Assembly: GCA_047404195.1 (NCBI GenBank)
Contig: JBDOIU010000007.1
Location: forward strand, 20,050-84,049
Reading direction: 5' to 3'
Source of the DNA: JAJRRL01 sp047404195
Lineage (GTDB): Bacteria > Pseudomonadota > Gammaproteobacteria > JAJRRL01
DNA: 64,000 nt
The notes below the pieces were generated by a model that was not told the DNA's origin, searched no databases, and saw only the letters and a list, made by a program, of their open reading frames with translations. A program made the translations under genes and the position numbers. Numbering within the stretch: the stretch's first letter is position 1; every line of letters begins with the position of its first letter. Positions 37,000 to 46,352 of the stretch are shown in pieces.

Positions 37000-37809
37000 G
37001 TGAGTCACACCGTCATAGAATGTCAGGATGTTTCCTATAGCATCGAGGGTCGGCTGATATTTGATCGGCTGTCCTTGAAGATTTTTCCTGGACAAATTAC
37101 CGCCATCATTGGTCCTAGCGGTGTTGGTAAAACCACGTTATTACGCTTAATGGGTGGCTTATTATCGGCTGAGTCCGGTCGAGTCTGTGTATTTGGGCAG
37201 GATATGGCTCATATTTCGCGCACACAGCAGCGTGCAATACGACAGCGTATGGGTTTTTTGTTTCAGCAGGGGGCATTGTTCACAGATTTATCTGTTTTCG
37301 ATAATGTTGCCTTCCCTTTACGTGAGCATACGCAACACAATGAGTCCACCATTCGCGATTTGGTGCTCATGCGCTTGGAAGCAGTGGGTTTGCGTGGTGC
37401 GGCACAGTTGGCGGTGAATGAATTATCAGGTGGTATGGCCAGGCGTGTGGCACTGGCACGTGCCTTGATGTTGGATCCACAGGTGATGTTATACGACGAA
37501 CCGTTTACGGGTCAGGATCCGATCAATAAAAGTGTTTTGTTGAATTTAATCAACAGCTTGAACAAGGCCTTGGGCATTGCGTCAGTGTTGGTATCGCATG
37601 ATATTTCAGAAACGTTGTCCATTGCAGACTATGTTTATGTGTTAGGGCAAGGGCGGGTACTGGCAGCTGGTACGTCACAAGAGATTGGCGGCATTGCCGA
37701 TGCATCCGTGCAACAGTTTTTACAGGGGCAGCCAGACGGACCCATCGCGTTTCGATATCCGGCTTGCACCATGGCAGAGGACTTAGGGCTCAATGTTACA
37801 GATCATTGA
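37000..37809 (+). CDS. mlaF: Mla lipid-transport ATPase
   Basis: The ABC ATPase (269 residues) of the Mla complex, which moves phospholipids between inner and outer membrane. Walker A is GPSGVGKTT, the signature LSGGMARRVALARAL, and Walker B VMLYDEPFTGQDP. GTG is the start, with AGGAGGGG upstream. The gene opens an operon mlaFEDCB followed by murA, a conserved gammaproteobacterial order, and overlaps mlaE by 17 bases. Confidence 0.95.
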   Translation: MSHTVIECQDVSYSIEGRLIFDRLSLKIFPGQITAIIGPSGVGKTTLLRLMGGLLSAESGRVCVFGQDMAHISRTQQRAIRQRMGFLFQQGALFTDLSVFDNVAFPLREHTQHNESTIRDLVLMRLEAVGLRGAAQLAVNELSGGMARRVALARALMLDPQVMLYDEPFTGQDPINKSVLLNLINSLNKALGIASVLVSHDISETLSIADYVYVLGQGRVLAAGTSQEIGGIADASVQQFLQGQPDGPIAFRYPACTMAEDLGLNVTDH

Positions 37810-38575
37810 CAAGTTAGGTCGATTTGGCCTGAAGACCTGCTGGCAGCTTGGTTGCGCAGGTGTGTTTTTATTGCGCATATTGTGTCAAGTACGCACACGA
37901 GCACGTTTTTGGTCGCATTTTAGTCGACAATTGTATCGCGTGGGTGTGCAGTCCCTATTAATTATCATATTGTCAGCTGCGTTCATTGGTTTGGTGGTGG
38001 CGCTACAGGGCCATCATACTTTACAGAAATTTTCCGCAGAAGCAGCATTGGGACAATTACTCGCCTTGAGTGTGGTGCGTGAGTTAGGGCCCGTTGTTTC
38101 CGCATTGCTTTTTGTGGGACGTGCTGGGTCTTCTTTAACTGCTGAGTTGGGCTTGATGCGAACCACGGATCAGCTCAGTGCGATGAATATGATGGGTGTT
38201 GATCCGTATTGGCGCATTCTTGTGCCGCGTTTTTGGGCGTGTATTTTGGCACTACCATTGCTGACCATGATTTTTGATTGGGTAGCGATCATGGCTGGCG
38301 CGCAGTTGAGTATCCATTGGCTAGGCGTTGATGCCGGTGCCTTTTGGTCTGGGATGCAGTCATCTGTTGTATTTGCGACAGATGTGCTGAACGGTCTCAT
38401 TAAAAGTGTTGCATTTGCTGTGCTGATTGTGTGGATTGCGCTATATCAGGGCTATACTTGTTCTCCTAATGCACGTGGTATGGGGCAGGCGACAACACGC
38501 ACTGTTGTGCAAGGATCTGTACTAATTTTGGTATTTGACTTTATATTAACCTCAACCATGATGGGAGGCTGGTAA
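37793..38575 (+). CDS. mlaE: Mla permease
   Basis: A 260-residue permease with about five membrane helices of the MlaE family. The conserved VRELGPVVSALLFVGRAGSSLTAELGLM region is present in the centre (VVRELGPV, then GRAGSS). It pairs with MlaF in the inner membrane. Its stop shares one base with the mlaD start (TAATG). Confidence 0.95.
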   Translation: MLQIIDKLGRFGLKTCWQLGCAGVFLLRILCQVRTRARFWSHFSRQLYRVGVQSLLIIILSAAFIGLVVALQGHHTLQKFSAEAALGQLLALSVVRELGPVVSALLFVGRAGSSLTAELGLMRTTDQLSAMNMMGVDPYWRILVPRFWACILALPLLTMIFDWVAIMAGAQLSIHWLGVDAGAFWSGMQSSVVFATDVLNGLIKSVAFAVLIVWIALYQGYTCSPNARGMGQATTRTVVQGSVLILVFDFILTSTMMGGW

Positions 38576-39036
38576 TGAAAACCAATCAACGGGCTGTTTG
38601 GGCAGTAGGGACGTTTATTCTGTTGGCGTTAATGACACTGATCGGTTTAGCCTTTCAAGTCAGTGGGTTCGGTCTATTTTCATCAGCCAGTGGTTATGAT
38701 ATCACAGCACAATTTGATGATATTGGTAATTTGAAAGTACGTGCACCAGTGCGTATGGCAGGTGTGACCATTGGTCGAGTGGAAGCCATCACGCTGGATA
38801 AACGCAGTTTCAGAGCGACGGTGCATATGCATATCGATGGTCAGATGCGCAATATACCACAGGATAGCTCAGCCAGTATTTTGACAGCAGGCTTGCTGGG
38901 TGCAAATTATGTTGGTATTTCGCCAGGTAACGAAGACGCAGATTTGGTGAATGGTGGTGAAATCGATACCACCTATCCAGCATTTTTGCTGGAGAGCTTG
39001 ATTGCCAAATTGGTGTATAGTGATAAAGAGTCTTGA
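38575..39036 (+). CDS. mlaD: Mla substrate-binding protein, MCE domain
   Basis: A 153-residue inner-membrane-anchored protein: one N-terminal helix (VGTFILLALMTLIGLAFQVS) and one MCE domain (YDITAQFDDIGNLKVRAPVR, MAGVTIGRVEAI, ILTAGLLGANYVGISPG). MlaD forms a hexamer bound to MlaFE. Its length is usual. Coupled to mlaE. Confidence 0.95.
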   Translation: MKTNQRAVWAVGTFILLALMTLIGLAFQVSGFGLFSSASGYDITAQFDDIGNLKVRAPVRMAGVTIGRVEAITLDKRSFRATVHMHIDGQMRNIPQDSSASILTAGLLGANYVGISPGNEDADLVNGGEIDTTYPAFLLESLIAKLVYSDKES

Positions 39037-39084
39037 GCTCAGGACCAGCTGATACCAACTCATCACTCATTTGCAGGAGGACAT

Positions 39085-39675
39085 ATGCAAAATTTTAAAG
39101 TTTGGGTGCACTTGCTGATAGCAATGTGTTTTATAGGCTGTGTGCCATCCGCTTTTTCAGCATCACAATGCACCACAAGTCCATGTCGATTTGTTGCAAA
39201 GATGTCACAACGCGTTATCGGGCAAATTAAAGCTGGCAAATCTATTCGGGGGATTGTCAACCGTACGGTTATGCCGAAAGTCAATATCAGTTACATGGCC
39301 ATGCGCGTCACTGCTCGCGGTGTTTGGAGAAAAGCGGGCAGTGCTCAAAGGCGGCGTTTTTTAGGCTTGTTTAGAAAAAAGATGGCCAGTAAATATACGC
39401 GCCATTTGACAGATAATAAGCGCAAAATTAGGCAGTCATCCAATACAGTCAAAATTCAGCGTTCAGTTAGTCGAGGGTCAACAGCAACGGTGTATACTTT
39501 ATTCAGAAACTTTAAAATCAATTACAAATTGAAAAAGCGCGCTGGTTCATGGTCGATTATCGATATACGTGTTGCTGGTGCGATCAGTTTGCGGCAGTTC
39601 TTTCGTAGCCAATACCGTAGCTTTAAGCGCTTGCGACAGCTCAATGACTGTCTTGAATTTAAACGCTGTCGATGA
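39085..39675 (+). CDS. mlaC: Mla periplasmic shuttle protein, MlaC-like
   Basis: A secreted protein of 196 residues in the mlaC position. The signal peptide ends near PSAFSASQC, and the core shows RFVAKMSQRVIGQIKAG, RRRFLGLFRKKMASKYTRHL, and SWSIIDIRVAGAISLRQFFRSQY, matching MlaC (family Tol_Tol_Ttg2). It would carry phospholipid between MlaD and the outer-membrane MlaA. The mature protein is unusually rich in Arg and Lys with few acidic residues. AGGAGG precedes ATG. Confidence 0.9.
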   Translation: MQNFKVWVHLLIAMCFIGCVPSAFSASQCTTSPCRFVAKMSQRVIGQIKAGKSIRGIVNRTVMPKVNISYMAMRVTARGVWRKAGSAQRRRFLGLFRKKMASKYTRHLTDNKRKIRQSSNTVKIQRSVSRGSTATVYTLFRNFKINYKLKKRAGSWSIIDIRVAGAISLRQFFRSQYRSFKRLRQLNDCLEFKRCR

Positions 39676-39690
39676 TCATCAGGAAGTAGC

Positions 39691-40005
39691 ATGAAAGAAG
39701 CGCTCAATTCTGCTTGTTGTGATTTAACACACAATGGCTTTATGGTTCAAAGTGAGATCAACCACAGCAACTATGCGCCAGTACATCAAGCGGGTTGCGA
39801 ACTAATTAGGTCATTTTCTGGTCGATCCTGTTGCGTTATGCTAGATCAATGTCCGTCTTTTGATAGCGCAATCCTGAGTTTGATGGTATCTTGGGTTCGC
39901 TATGCGCAGACAGTGTCAGTGAGGCTGACTTTTGCAGGGTGTTCTGACAGCCTCCGGCGTTTAGTCACCCTCAGTGGAATCGATACATGTTTAGAGTGGG
40001 AATAA
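39691..40005 (+). CDS. mlaB: Mla STAS-domain protein
   Basis: A cytoplasmic STAS-domain protein of 104 residues at the usual mlaB position, which binds and stabilises MlaF. The core SCCVMLDQCPSFDSAILSLM matches the family's V-D-L-x-x-V-x-x-x-D-S-A-x-L segment, with Asp-Ser kept. The short BolA-like gene (ibaG) often found between mlaB and murA is absent; murA begins four bases after the stop. Confidence 0.82.
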   Translation: MKEALNSACCDLTHNGFMVQSEINHSNYAPVHQAGCELIRSFSGRSCCVMLDQCPSFDSAILSLMVSWVRYAQTVSVRLTFAGCSDSLRRLVTLSGIDTCLEWE

Positions 40006-40009
40006 CAGT

Positions 40010-41332
40010 ATGCCGAAGTTAAAAATGATTGGAAACGCAAGAATTGACGGTGAAGTCAGGATAGATGGTGCGAAAAATGCTGTCTTGCCTATTTTAGCGG
40101 CAACACTGCTTACAAATGAGTCGACACTGATGAATGTGCCTGACTTGAAAGATGTGCGTACCATGCTGGCTTTGCTGCAAGGTTTTGGTTCACAAGTGAG
40201 CTGGACTGAGAATGGCTTGGAAATTATCACCTCTGAACAATGTTTGACGCGTGCCTCATATGAGTTAGTGAAAACAATGCGGGCCTCTATTTTAAGCTTG
40301 GGGCCATTGTTGGCACGCTTTGGCCGTGCTGAAGTGGCTTTTCCTGGTGGGTGTGCGATTGGTTCACGGCCTGTTGATGTGCATATCGATGCCATGCGGG
40401 CGATGGGAGCACAGATTGTGGTAGAAAATGGCTTTATCAAAGCCACTGCGCCAGCAGGTTTAACAGGTTGTACCCTACATTGTGATAAAATTTCGGTCAC
40501 GGGTACTGAAAATATCATGATGGCAGCCGTGCTGGCAAAAGGAACCACGACCATACACAATGCTGCCATTGAGCCTGAGGTCGTCGATTGCGGGCGCTTT
40601 TGCCAAAGTATGGGTGCTAAGATCAGCGGGTTAGGCACTTCTACCATTGTAATCGAGGGTCAGTCGACACTGACATCTGCAGCAGCATACCGTGTGATGC
40701 CAGACCGCATAGAAGCGGGTACCTACTTGGTTGCAGCGGCGATTACTCGGGGGCGGATTAAGCTCACACAGGTTGAACCAAGTCATTGTGATGCCGTACT
40801 AGACATATTGCGCCAGGCTGGGGCTGATATCGACATGGGAACAGATTGGATTAGTTTGGATATGCACGGTCAGCGTGCCAAGGCAGTGGGCTTCGAAACA
40901 GCACCTTACCCAGGTGTGCCAACAGATATGCAAGCTCAGCTTATGGCAATGAATGCTGCTGCCAGTGGACAAGCACGTATGCATGAGGCGGTTTTTGAAA
41001 ATCGTTTGATGCATGTGCCAGAAATGCGGCGTTTAGGTGCGCAGTTGACCATCGAAAATGAGCATGTGGTGGTGAGTGAGGGAACAGAGACATTTTCTGC
41101 AGCCCCCGTTTGTGCGACTGATTTGCGTGCATCAGCTGGGTTAGTCTTGCTGGCATTGGTTGCGCAGGGTGAAACAGTCATTGACCGTATCGATCATTTA
41201 GAGCGTGGTTATGCTGATTTAGTACATAAATTTACCCAGCTCGGTGTCATCATCACACGTATCGCGGACCCTGTGTCAGCACACACCGCCACGTACAAGG
41301 CCGGTGATATTCCCAAGCAGACTTCAGTTTGA
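40010..41332 (+). CDS. murA: UDP-GlcNAc enolpyruvyl transferase
   Basis: A 440-residue enzyme for the first committed step of peptidoglycan synthesis. The active-site cysteine, the fosfomycin target, is kept as C115 in FPGGCAIGSRPVD. The N-terminus has IDGAKNAVLPILAA, and AYRVMPDRIEAGTYLVAAA lies in the second half. Length and motifs are ordinary. Last gene of the mla-murA run. Confidence 0.97.
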   Translation: MPKLKMIGNARIDGEVRIDGAKNAVLPILAATLLTNESTLMNVPDLKDVRTMLALLQGFGSQVSWTENGLEIITSEQCLTRASYELVKTMRASILSLGPLLARFGRAEVAFPGGCAIGSRPVDVHIDAMRAMGAQIVVENGFIKATAPAGLTGCTLHCDKISVTGTENIMMAAVLAKGTTTIHNAAIEPEVVDCGRFCQSMGAKISGLGTSTIVIEGQSTLTSAAAYRVMPDRIEAGTYLVAAAITRGRIKLTQVEPSHCDAVLDILRQAGADIDMGTDWISLDMHGQRAKAVGFETAPYPGVPTDMQAQLMAMNAAASGQARMHEAVFENRLMHVPEMRRLGAQLTIENEHVVVSEGTETFSAAPVCATDLRASAGLVLLALVAQGETVIDRIDHLERGYADLVHKFTQLGVIITRIADPVSAHTATYKAGDIPKQTSV

Positions 41333-41368
41333 TAAACTGATCGTAATCAAGTTACGTTGGGGATGCTT

Positions 41369-42358
41369 ATGACACCTTACGGCCGTGTGATAGTGGGTGT
41401 GGCAGGCTTGTCATTATCCGATGAAGAAAAACACGCTTTGGCTGACCCATTGGTTTTCGGCGTGGTATTGTTTCAGCGCAACTACGACAACAAGGCTCAA
41501 TTGCAAGCGTTAACGCAAGAAATTAAGGCATGTCAATCGCGTTTGCTGATTTTCGTCGACCACGAAGGGGCGATTTGGCGTTTTGATGCAGGCTTTACGC
41601 GTATTACTGATGCAGCATCTTTGGGTGAACTTTGGCATGAGCAGGGGGCGACAGAGGCTTGCAAGCAAAGCACTGCAGCTGCTCATACCATGGCAAGTGA
41701 GTTACGGGCTGTGGGTTGTGATCTCAGCTTTGCGCCAGTCGTGGATTTACACTACCCACAAAGTACGATCATTGCACAACGGCAGCGCGCATTGCATGCT
41801 GACTGTGCGGTGGTTACCCAATTGGCAGAGTCCTTTGTGTCTGGATTGAGGCAGGCAGGGATGGTCGGTATCCTCAAACATTTCCCAGGACACGGTTACG
41901 CACAAGGCGATACGCATCTACAAGCCGCCCGGGATGATCGACCGTTGGGTGATATTCTACAGCAAGATGCACAACCGTTTCAGGCGTTGGTGAAAAGCGG
42001 TTCTGCGGCAGTGGTGATGATGAGCCATGTTATTTATTCGCAAGTTGATACCATGCCCGCCGTGTACAGCGATTACTGGCATCAGCTACTGCGATCCTGG
42101 TCGAGCAGCGTGTGTGTGATGAGTGATTGTTTGGGTATGCTTGCGGTAAAGCAATGGTCTGATCAAGAAAAGTGTCAGCAAGCCTTGTCAAAGGGCTGTG
42201 ATATCATCATTTATAGTAATCATATGCGATTGGCCGATGGTGTGGCGTCGGTGCATGTCAAACCCATTCCAGAAGTGTTGGCATGTGTGCGAGGGCATGC
42301 AGATACAACTGCGTCACAAGTCAGGCGCCAGCAGTTTGCGGCTTGTTTGTCAGAGTGA
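41369..42358 (+). CDS. nagZ: Beta-N-acetylglucosaminidase NagZ
   Basis: A cytoplasmic GH3 glycosidase (about 329 residues) that removes GlcNAc from muropeptides during wall recycling. The histidine-aspartate motif KHFPGHGYAQGDTH is present, and VMSDCLGM holds the likely nucleophile Asp. FVDHEGAIWRF matches the family's DqEGGxVxRF region, though with Ala-Ile in place of Gly-Gly-Val/Arg. ATG 41369 is chosen because GGGGA is five bases upstream; ATG 41363 and a TTG at 41357 are possible. Confidence 0.92.
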   Translation: MTPYGRVIVGVAGLSLSDEEKHALADPLVFGVVLFQRNYDNKAQLQALTQEIKACQSRLLIFVDHEGAIWRFDAGFTRITDAASLGELWHEQGATEACKQSTAAAHTMASELRAVGCDLSFAPVVDLHYPQSTIIAQRQRALHADCAVVTQLAESFVSGLRQAGMVGILKHFPGHGYAQGDTHLQAARDDRPLGDILQQDAQPFQALVKSGSAAVVMMSHVIYSQVDTMPAVYSDYWHQLLRSWSSSVCVMSDCLGMLAVKQWSDQEKCQQALSKGCDIIIYSNHMRLADGVASVHVKPIPEVLACVRGHADTTASQVRRQQFAACLSE

Positions 42359-42377
42359 TGAGAGACGCTTGATTAGA

Positions 42378-44762
42378 CTATAAGTCCGGATTCTTACTCT
42401 CCCCACCCCGCACAGGTTGTCTTGGTGCTTCTTCGCTTTGAGTGAGGGATGCTTGAGCCAGAGGTGTGGTTTGTTTTCTATTTGCTGACTTCAAAGCGAT
42501 GCTGGTCACAATGATACACAATGCTAAGACACCTACAATCAAGCTCGCATAGCCCAGAGGTTGCAGCAGCGCTTGTGCATTTGAGGCGCCAAATGAGATG
42601 CTGTGTGTCAATATTTCTGCTAGGGCAGGCATATGCATTGTCAACTGGCAGAAACCATAACCCAGACCAAGCAACGTTGAGCACACAGGTGTGATCACTG
42701 CAAATACTTGGCATAGTGTGATGACATGACGTTGTCGCTGATTGCTTCTGACATATCTATCGGACTGATCGTTGATGGTGGTACTGAAATCGAAGTTTGA
42801 TACCAGCTGTGCTGTGGTTTCATCTTCAGTGTTTGCGTCAAAAGTATGGTCTTTGATCGGTGTTTGTAGACGTGTAATGATTGAATACATGCGTTGTAAT
42901 GGATCTATTGGCAGATTATCAGGCAACTGGATTTCGCATCGTCGCGCTAAGCCCAGCGCCATCAGGAAATGTGCAGTGATTTCAAAGAGTGCTTCAACGG
43001 TGATGAATTGGGTATTGTTATCATCCTCCTCGTATGAATGCGCAATAGAGTGTGGGGGGCGGCATTGCTTGCGGTCTGTTTGTTTGATGCGGGTTTGTAC
43101 CCATGTCAGCGTATCGAAAACCAGTTGTTTGTAAGAGACATCGTTGCACTCTAGCGTTGGCACGATATAATCAGGCGCGAGGAGTAATATTTGGTCGAGA
43201 ATGGTATGTGGCGATTTATCTTTATGTTCATTTTTTGCTTTGCTGTCTAATGTTGGTTCATCACAGGCTATTTTGCTTTCTGCTGGAAAGTCATCTTGTG
43301 GCTGTTTAAATGCCATGTCAGGTAACCAGGTTGCTTCTAATGTGGTCTTTCTTTGGCAGTCAGTATCCAATAGACACTCAAGCGCGGCTGTTCCTGGTCC
43401 AGATGGGTCGGTATTCATATCTCCGCAGACCATTATGTTACAATCATATTCAGGGCTTTTTGCTTCCCGAATAGCGTCTAAAACAGTGAGCATTTGTAGT
43501 GCTCGTATGACACCAGTTCGTCTTTTGTCTTGCTCAAACTGAGCTTGGTTAAGATTGCCTGTTTTATCAAAAAATTTTTTGAAGTAGGTGTTTGCTTGTG
43601 GGTGGCATGAGATGATTGCCACATTCTTTCTTTCAGGTATGTTTTCTGTCAAGGAGAGTAAAACGCCTTTTTCAGCAAACCTATCTGTGCCACTGGCAAT
43701 TGTAAACTGTCTGCTGCGTGCTGCTGGGATGTCGCTTGTTGATGCAGTTATCAGTCCAGGCCCTTCAGTGAGTAAGCTATTACTTTTGTGGGCAACAGAA
43801 ACAGCGAGTTCCATTTTCTGAAGTTTTTTTATGAGCTCAGTCGCGCCGGTTGTTTCGAAGGTTTCTTGTAGTGTGAAATGTGACTGGAGATTCTTTTCCT
43901 GTGCACAGTCTTTGATGGTTTTTATGAGTGTGGCAATATGATTGACTTTAGTGTCCATTTCATGACTGCGATCACCTGCTATTGCAGGATCCATCATCAG
44001 TAAATTCATATTAACAAAAAGATCATTATCAACCACTCTCATTAGCACGGCATGATCGGACAGTATTTGTAAGTCAATCGCCTGAGTGCAGTCATCAGAA
44101 TTCAATGCTTCTATTTTTCCATCAGCTTCTATAGTAAACATATGTAGCTGGTGTTGGTTTTCGAATTGAATCGGGAATGCTTTTGCTATGACTAAGGGAC
44201 TCAGTGTGGTCACTGCTAAGCGGTTTTGTTGTAAGTTCAATATTTGCTGACGCACTTCATTCGTCAGCACGGTATCATCAGGCAGTATTTGTAAGTCAAT
44301 TGCCTGAGTGTAGTCATCAGAATTCGATGCCTCTGTTGTTCCATCAGCTTCTGCAGTAAACATATTTTGCTGACTCACTTCATTATTTCGGTCGTTGAGC
44401 TGATCTGTTGCTACAAGCTTCCCTGGCGTTGGGAACGAGACATATGTCGACGCGCTATCAGGCTTTAGAATAAGAGCACGCTTGCTTGATGCAGGATCAG
44501 CATTTTTCTCCGGGTCATCAGTGATAGAGTGATTGAGGGCTTTCGCGCTTTGCATTAGCGCTGGTAGTTGCGCTAATGTTTTAAGAAACTGCCAGAAGAT
44601 CGGCAGTATTTTAATTTTAGAAGATGATGTGATACCTCTATGCTGCTTTGTGTGTGTGAGCGTCAAAAAGCTGAGGAACTGAGAGCGGCTTCGCATGAAT
44701 TCTCTGCGCTTTTCTGATGGCATTGGCTTGCACTCTCGAAAACTTTGTGTGGTATCTTGCAT
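42378..44762 (-). CDS. EEP-motif membrane protein, effector candidate
   Basis: A protein of 794 residues, not recognised as a whole. Around residues 370-530 it resembles an endonuclease/exonuclease/phosphatase fold: VAIISCHPQAN, IMVCGDMNTDP (near 445) and TILDQILLLAPDYI. A clear final Ser-Asp-His is not seen. The stretch MFTAEADGTTEASNSDDYTQ and its copy MFTIEADGKIEALNSDDCTQ, each followed by AIDLQIL, form an internal duplication near residues 135-160 and 205-240. Two hydrophobic helices lie near 690-770. No signal peptide. Size, membrane hairpin and context suggest a Dot/Icm effector, by inference. Confidence 0.65.
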   Translation of the reverse strand: MQDTTQSFRECKPMPSEKRREFMRSRSQFLSFLTLTHTKQHRGITSSSKIKILPIFWQFLKTLAQLPALMQSAKALNHSITDDPEKNADPASSKRALILKPDSASTYVSFPTPGKLVATDQLNDRNNEVSQQNMFTAEADGTTEASNSDDYTQAIDLQILPDDTVLTNEVRQQILNLQQNRLAVTTLSPLVIAKAFPIQFENQHQLHMFTIEADGKIEALNSDDCTQAIDLQILSDHAVLMRVVDNDLFVNMNLLMMDPAIAGDRSHEMDTKVNHIATLIKTIKDCAQEKNLQSHFTLQETFETTGATELIKKLQKMELAVSVAHKSNSLLTEGPGLITASTSDIPAARSRQFTIASGTDRFAEKGVLLSLTENIPERKNVAIISCHPQANTYFKKFFDKTGNLNQAQFEQDKRRTGVIRALQMLTVLDAIREAKSPEYDCNIMVCGDMNTDPSGPGTAALECLLDTDCQRKTTLEATWLPDMAFKQPQDDFPAESKIACDEPTLDSKAKNEHKDKSPHTILDQILLLAPDYIVPTLECNDVSYKQLVFDTLTWVQTRIKQTDRKQCRPPHSIAHSYEEDDNNTQFITVEALFEITAHFLMALGLARRCEIQLPDNLPIDPLQRMYSIITRLQTPIKDHTFDANTEDETTAQLVSNFDFSTTINDQSDRYVRSNQRQRHVITLCQVFAVITPVCSTLLGLGYGFCQLTMHMPALAEILTHSISFGASNAQALLQPLGYASLIVGVLALCIIVTSIALKSANRKQTTPLAQASLTQSEEAPRQPVRGGESKNPDL

Positions 44763-44794
44763 AATAGTAACTTATTTCGAAAAAATGTACCACT

Positions 44795-44824
44795 ATTTTA
44801 CACTCATACATGCGACTTTGTCAA
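44795..44824 (-). promoter_or_regulatory. Promoter of the EEP-motif gene
   Basis: On the minus strand a perfect TTGACA (44819-44824), an 18-base spacer and TAAAAT (44795-44800), about 30 bases upstream of ATG 44762. Confidence 0.6.
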
Positions 44825-44991
44825 CTGGCCGGGCCTTTTCTAACGTACTGAAAAAATGGAAGATTTATTGATGGCACACACATATCAGTATTAATATTAA
44901 AGATAATGCTTTAGATATCACTGTCATTTTGGTGAAAACAGTCAATCATTCTGATGTAAGGTGTACCCAATCAATTCATTGCAGCATGGCG

Positions 44992-46314
44992 TTAACTCTG
45001 TGCCGATGAGCGATTGTGGATAACCAAAAAGACGTTGGCATTGTCACGATCAACTTTAACCAAGACGGTCTTTTTATTTTTGTTACTGACAGCTGCGAGC
45101 TTTGCAATAGATGTCACCGGCTGTTGGTTGATGCCTGTAATGATGTCGCCAGCAAAGAGACCGGCCAGTGCAGCCTGGCTATGTGGTTGTATTTGCATCA
45201 CACGTAAGCCGCGTGTGGCTTTGTTGCTGCCAGCGTTTAAGTGCGTTGTTGTTTCTAGCGTAACACCTTCCCAGAAGGGCAATTGCGTTTGCTGTTGTTT
45301 CGGTGTTTTAATAGTGGCAATGAGCTTAAGCCGTTGATTTTTTCTTTGCACGACAAAATGTACTTTTTCTCCGGGTGCTGTGACCCCTAAAATATTTTTG
45401 AGTTCGTTGGCGTTGTGTATGCGATTGCCATTCGCGCTCAATACCACATCCAGTGAATGCAGTTTGGCAGCCGCCGCCGCTGAATCAGGCATCACTTGAG
45501 CGATGAGTGCGCCATCACGATAGGGGGTGTGTAATGCTTCTGCTAACTCAGCGGTGTTTTTTTGTATGATCACACCCAGCTGTCCTCGTTTGATGTGTCC
45601 AAATTTAGCGAGTTGGTGTGCAGCAGCATTTGCCAAATCACTGGGGATTGCAAAGCCGATGCCAATGCTGCCATGATTTGGTGAGATGATGGCAGTATTG
45701 ATACCAATCAGCTCGCCACGCGCATTAATTAAGGCACCACCAGAGTTGCCCATATTGATGGGTGCATCTGTTTGAATGAGATTCTGAAAACCGGTTGCGC
45801 CAGGTAATGCATTGCGGTTCAATGCTGAAATGACACCTGATGTGACCGTCTCAGACAATCCAAATGGGCTACCGATGGCAAAAACATGTTGACCAACACG
45901 TACCGAATTTGGGTTGGCAAAAGGCACTGCTGTGAGGTGTTTAGCCTTGATTTGTAATACGGCTAGGTCATATTGCTCATCAGAGCCAATCATTTTAGCA
46001 AAGAAGCGACGACCATCTTGCAATGTGACAACCATCAGCTCTTGGTGAGAGACCACATGTGCATTTGTAATAATGATGCCTTGTTTTGCATTGACGATGA
46101 CACCGGATCCCACGGTCATGGCTTTGCCAGTATGGGCTGGTTGTGGTGTGCCGTCGTGCGGCATGGCTTTTTTCATAACGGTGATATTGACAATACCCGG
46201 TTTGATTGCAGCGATCATGGCGCTTTGATTGGTATACCCTCGAGCATAGGTGGTGGGTTGTAGAAAAAACAAAGTGCAGCACAGCATGATCAGCGATTTG
46301 AAGAAGCGGGACAT
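44992..46314 (-). CDS. Periplasmic serine protease, DegP/HtrA family
   Basis: About 440 residues. A signal peptide (FKSLIMLCCTLFFLQPTTYA) is followed by a trypsin-like domain with all three catalytic parts: TNAHVV (His), YDLAVL (Asp) and GNSGGAL (Ser). Two PDZ domains follow (RGQLGVIIQ, then RGLRVMQIQPHSQAALAGL). It degrades or refolds misfolded envelope proteins. The start at ATG 46314 is preferred since AAGGA lies six bases upstream; the ATG at 46320 touches AAGGA. DegP, DegQ and MucD cannot be told apart here. Confidence 0.94.
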   Translation of the reverse strand: MSRFFKSLIMLCCTLFFLQPTTYARGYTNQSAMIAAIKPGIVNITVMKKAMPHDGTPQPAHTGKAMTVGSGVIVNAKQGIIITNAHVVSHQELMVVTLQDGRRFFAKMIGSDEQYDLAVLQIKAKHLTAVPFANPNSVRVGQHVFAIGSPFGLSETVTSGVISALNRNALPGATGFQNLIQTDAPINMGNSGGALINARGELIGINTAIISPNHGSIGIGFAIPSDLANAAAHQLAKFGHIKRGQLGVIIQKNTAELAEALHTPYRDGALIAQVMPDSAAAAAKLHSLDVVLSANGNRIHNANELKNILGVTAPGEKVHFVVQRKNQRLKLIATIKTPKQQQTQLPFWEGVTLETTTHLNAGSNKATRGLRVMQIQPHSQAALAGLFAGDIITGINQQPVTSIAKLAAVSNKNKKTVLVKVDRDNANVFLVIHNRSSAQS

Positions 46315-46352
46315 AGCCATTCCTTGAAAAAATAAAGTTCTAGTCTAACGCC

